Shown: positions 23,757 through 24,039 of the stretch, piece by piece
Layout of the letters: the number at the start of each line of letters is the position of its first letter
Position numbering within the stretch: the first letter of the stretch is position 1
Assembly: GCA_964561215.1 (NCBI GenBank)
Contig: CAZLOS010000073.1
Span: 1-24,039, forward strand
From: JAJFUV01 sp964561215
GTDB lineage: Bacteria; Acidobacteriota; Terriglobia; Bryobacterales; Bryobacteraceae
Direction: 5' to 3'
DNA: 24,039 bases
Translations under genes and position numbers: made by a program
The notes under the pieces: model-generated
The model's database searches: none
Told to the model about the DNA's origin: nothing
Seen by the model: the letters and a program-made list of their open reading frames with translations, nothing else

Positions 23757-24039
23757 CGGTCTTGATCTCCTGCTGTCTTGATTCGATCAATTCGTAGAGT
23801 TGCCTGTAAGCAGAACGTCCCATCCTGATGTGACGGACCGCTGACGATAAGAGTACCGAGCGAACCTCGTATGCCGCATGCCAGGCAGTGTCGATGGCTT
23901 TGGCGAGCGCCTGAGGTGACGACTCGTCATCCAGGCTAACAACTTGGCAGCCTGGACCAAATTGCCGGGCTAGCCCCGTGAACATATCCTGATTTGCAGG
24001 AGACGTTGCCAGGCAGACGGCGGGAATCCCCTGGGCAAG
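23734..24039 (-). CDS. C-terminal part of a probable polysaccharide pyruvyl transferase family protein (cut by window edge)
   Basis: The frame is open from the right edge (24039) to a stop at 23734, giving 101 residues with no start in view. It opens LAQGIPAVCLATSPANQDMF, which resembles the C-terminal lobe of polysaccharide pyruvyl transferase (CsaB/WcaK-like) proteins, where a short GIPVV loop is followed by a serine/asp segment (VVSLDDESSPQALAKAI) and an Arg/Ala-rich helical tail. Such enzymes add ketal pyruvate to sugars, though many family members are uncharacterised. A GT-B transferase C-terminus is the alternative. An ATG at 23985 lies inside the domain and is not the true start. Confidence 0.55.
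   Translation of the reverse strand, partial: LAQGIPAVCLATSPANQDMFTGLARQFGPGCQVVSLDDESSPQALAKAIDTAWHAAYEVRSVLLSSAVRHIRMGRSAYRQLYELIESRQQEIKTVAEAAAR

Noticed and set aside
1..24039. CRISPR array, tRNA/rRNA, insertion sequence or transposase
   Set aside because: No regular direct repeats, no RNA gene signature and no transposase-like frame was seen on either strand.

Overview
The window is one continuous stretch of a polysaccharide (O-antigen, capsule or exopolysaccharide) biosynthesis and export locus. Every convincing gene lies on the minus strand, so transcription runs from high to low coordinates. Genes are tightly packed: two ATGA stop/start overlaps, mostly gaps of 5-150 bp, and no gene-free stretch above about 212 bp. 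An outer-membrane-type polysaccharide export protein implies a Gram-negative-type envelope. The fairly high G+C content and gene mix would suit an Acidobacteriota-like or other environmental Gram-negative bacterium. That placement is weak inference; no taxonomic marker is present.

Layout in transcription order. (a) 24039-23529: the C-terminal end of a probable polysaccharide pyruvyl transferase cut by the window edge, then a broken 75-codon remnant of a family 2 glycosyltransferase. (b) 23483-18029: nucleotide-sugar supply and modification. This holds a UDP-glucuronate decarboxylase-like SDR, UDP-glucose 6-dehydrogenase, a NovU/TylC3-type sugar C-methyltransferase, an RfbF-like glucose-1-phosphate cytidylyltransferase and a PIG-L-type deacetylase. 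(c) 17974-14081: a GT2, two different GalE-like SDR epimerases/dehydratases and a rhamnosyltransferase-like GT2. (d) 14049-8733: four consecutive GT4 glycosyltransferases. (e) 8725-6660: a two-gene ABC exporter, a Wzt-type ATPase with a C-terminal carbohydrate-recognition domain and a Wzm-type permease. (f) 6647-1108: a GT2 with a long helical C-terminus, a PurN-sized formyltransferase, a WbqC-family protein, a WecE-type 4-aminosugar transaminase, a possible 50-residue ORF and an HddA-like GHMP sugar kinase. (g) 1041-1: a Wza/OPX-type export protein running off the left edge.

How they may work together: Ugd and the Uxs-like SDR would supply UDP-GlcA and UDP-xylose. WecE would supply dTDP-4-amino-4,6-dideoxygalactose, which the formyltransferase and/or the WbqC protein may N-modify. 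The cytidylyltransferase and C-methyltransferase suggest a CDP-linked or branched sugar, and the GHMP kinase a phosphorylated heptose-like precursor. Seven intact glycosyltransferases would build the glycan. The ABC transporter would move the finished lipid-linked chain across the inner membrane, and the OPX protein would help it across the outer membrane. No Wzx flippase, Wzy polymerase or initiating phosphoglycosyltransferase is visible, which fits ABC-dependent export. The most interesting parts are the transaminase/WbqC/formyltransferase cassette, the cytidylyltransferase/C-methyltransferase pair without a CDP-glucose 4,6-dehydratase, the orphan HddA-like kinase, and the glycosyltransferase remnant.
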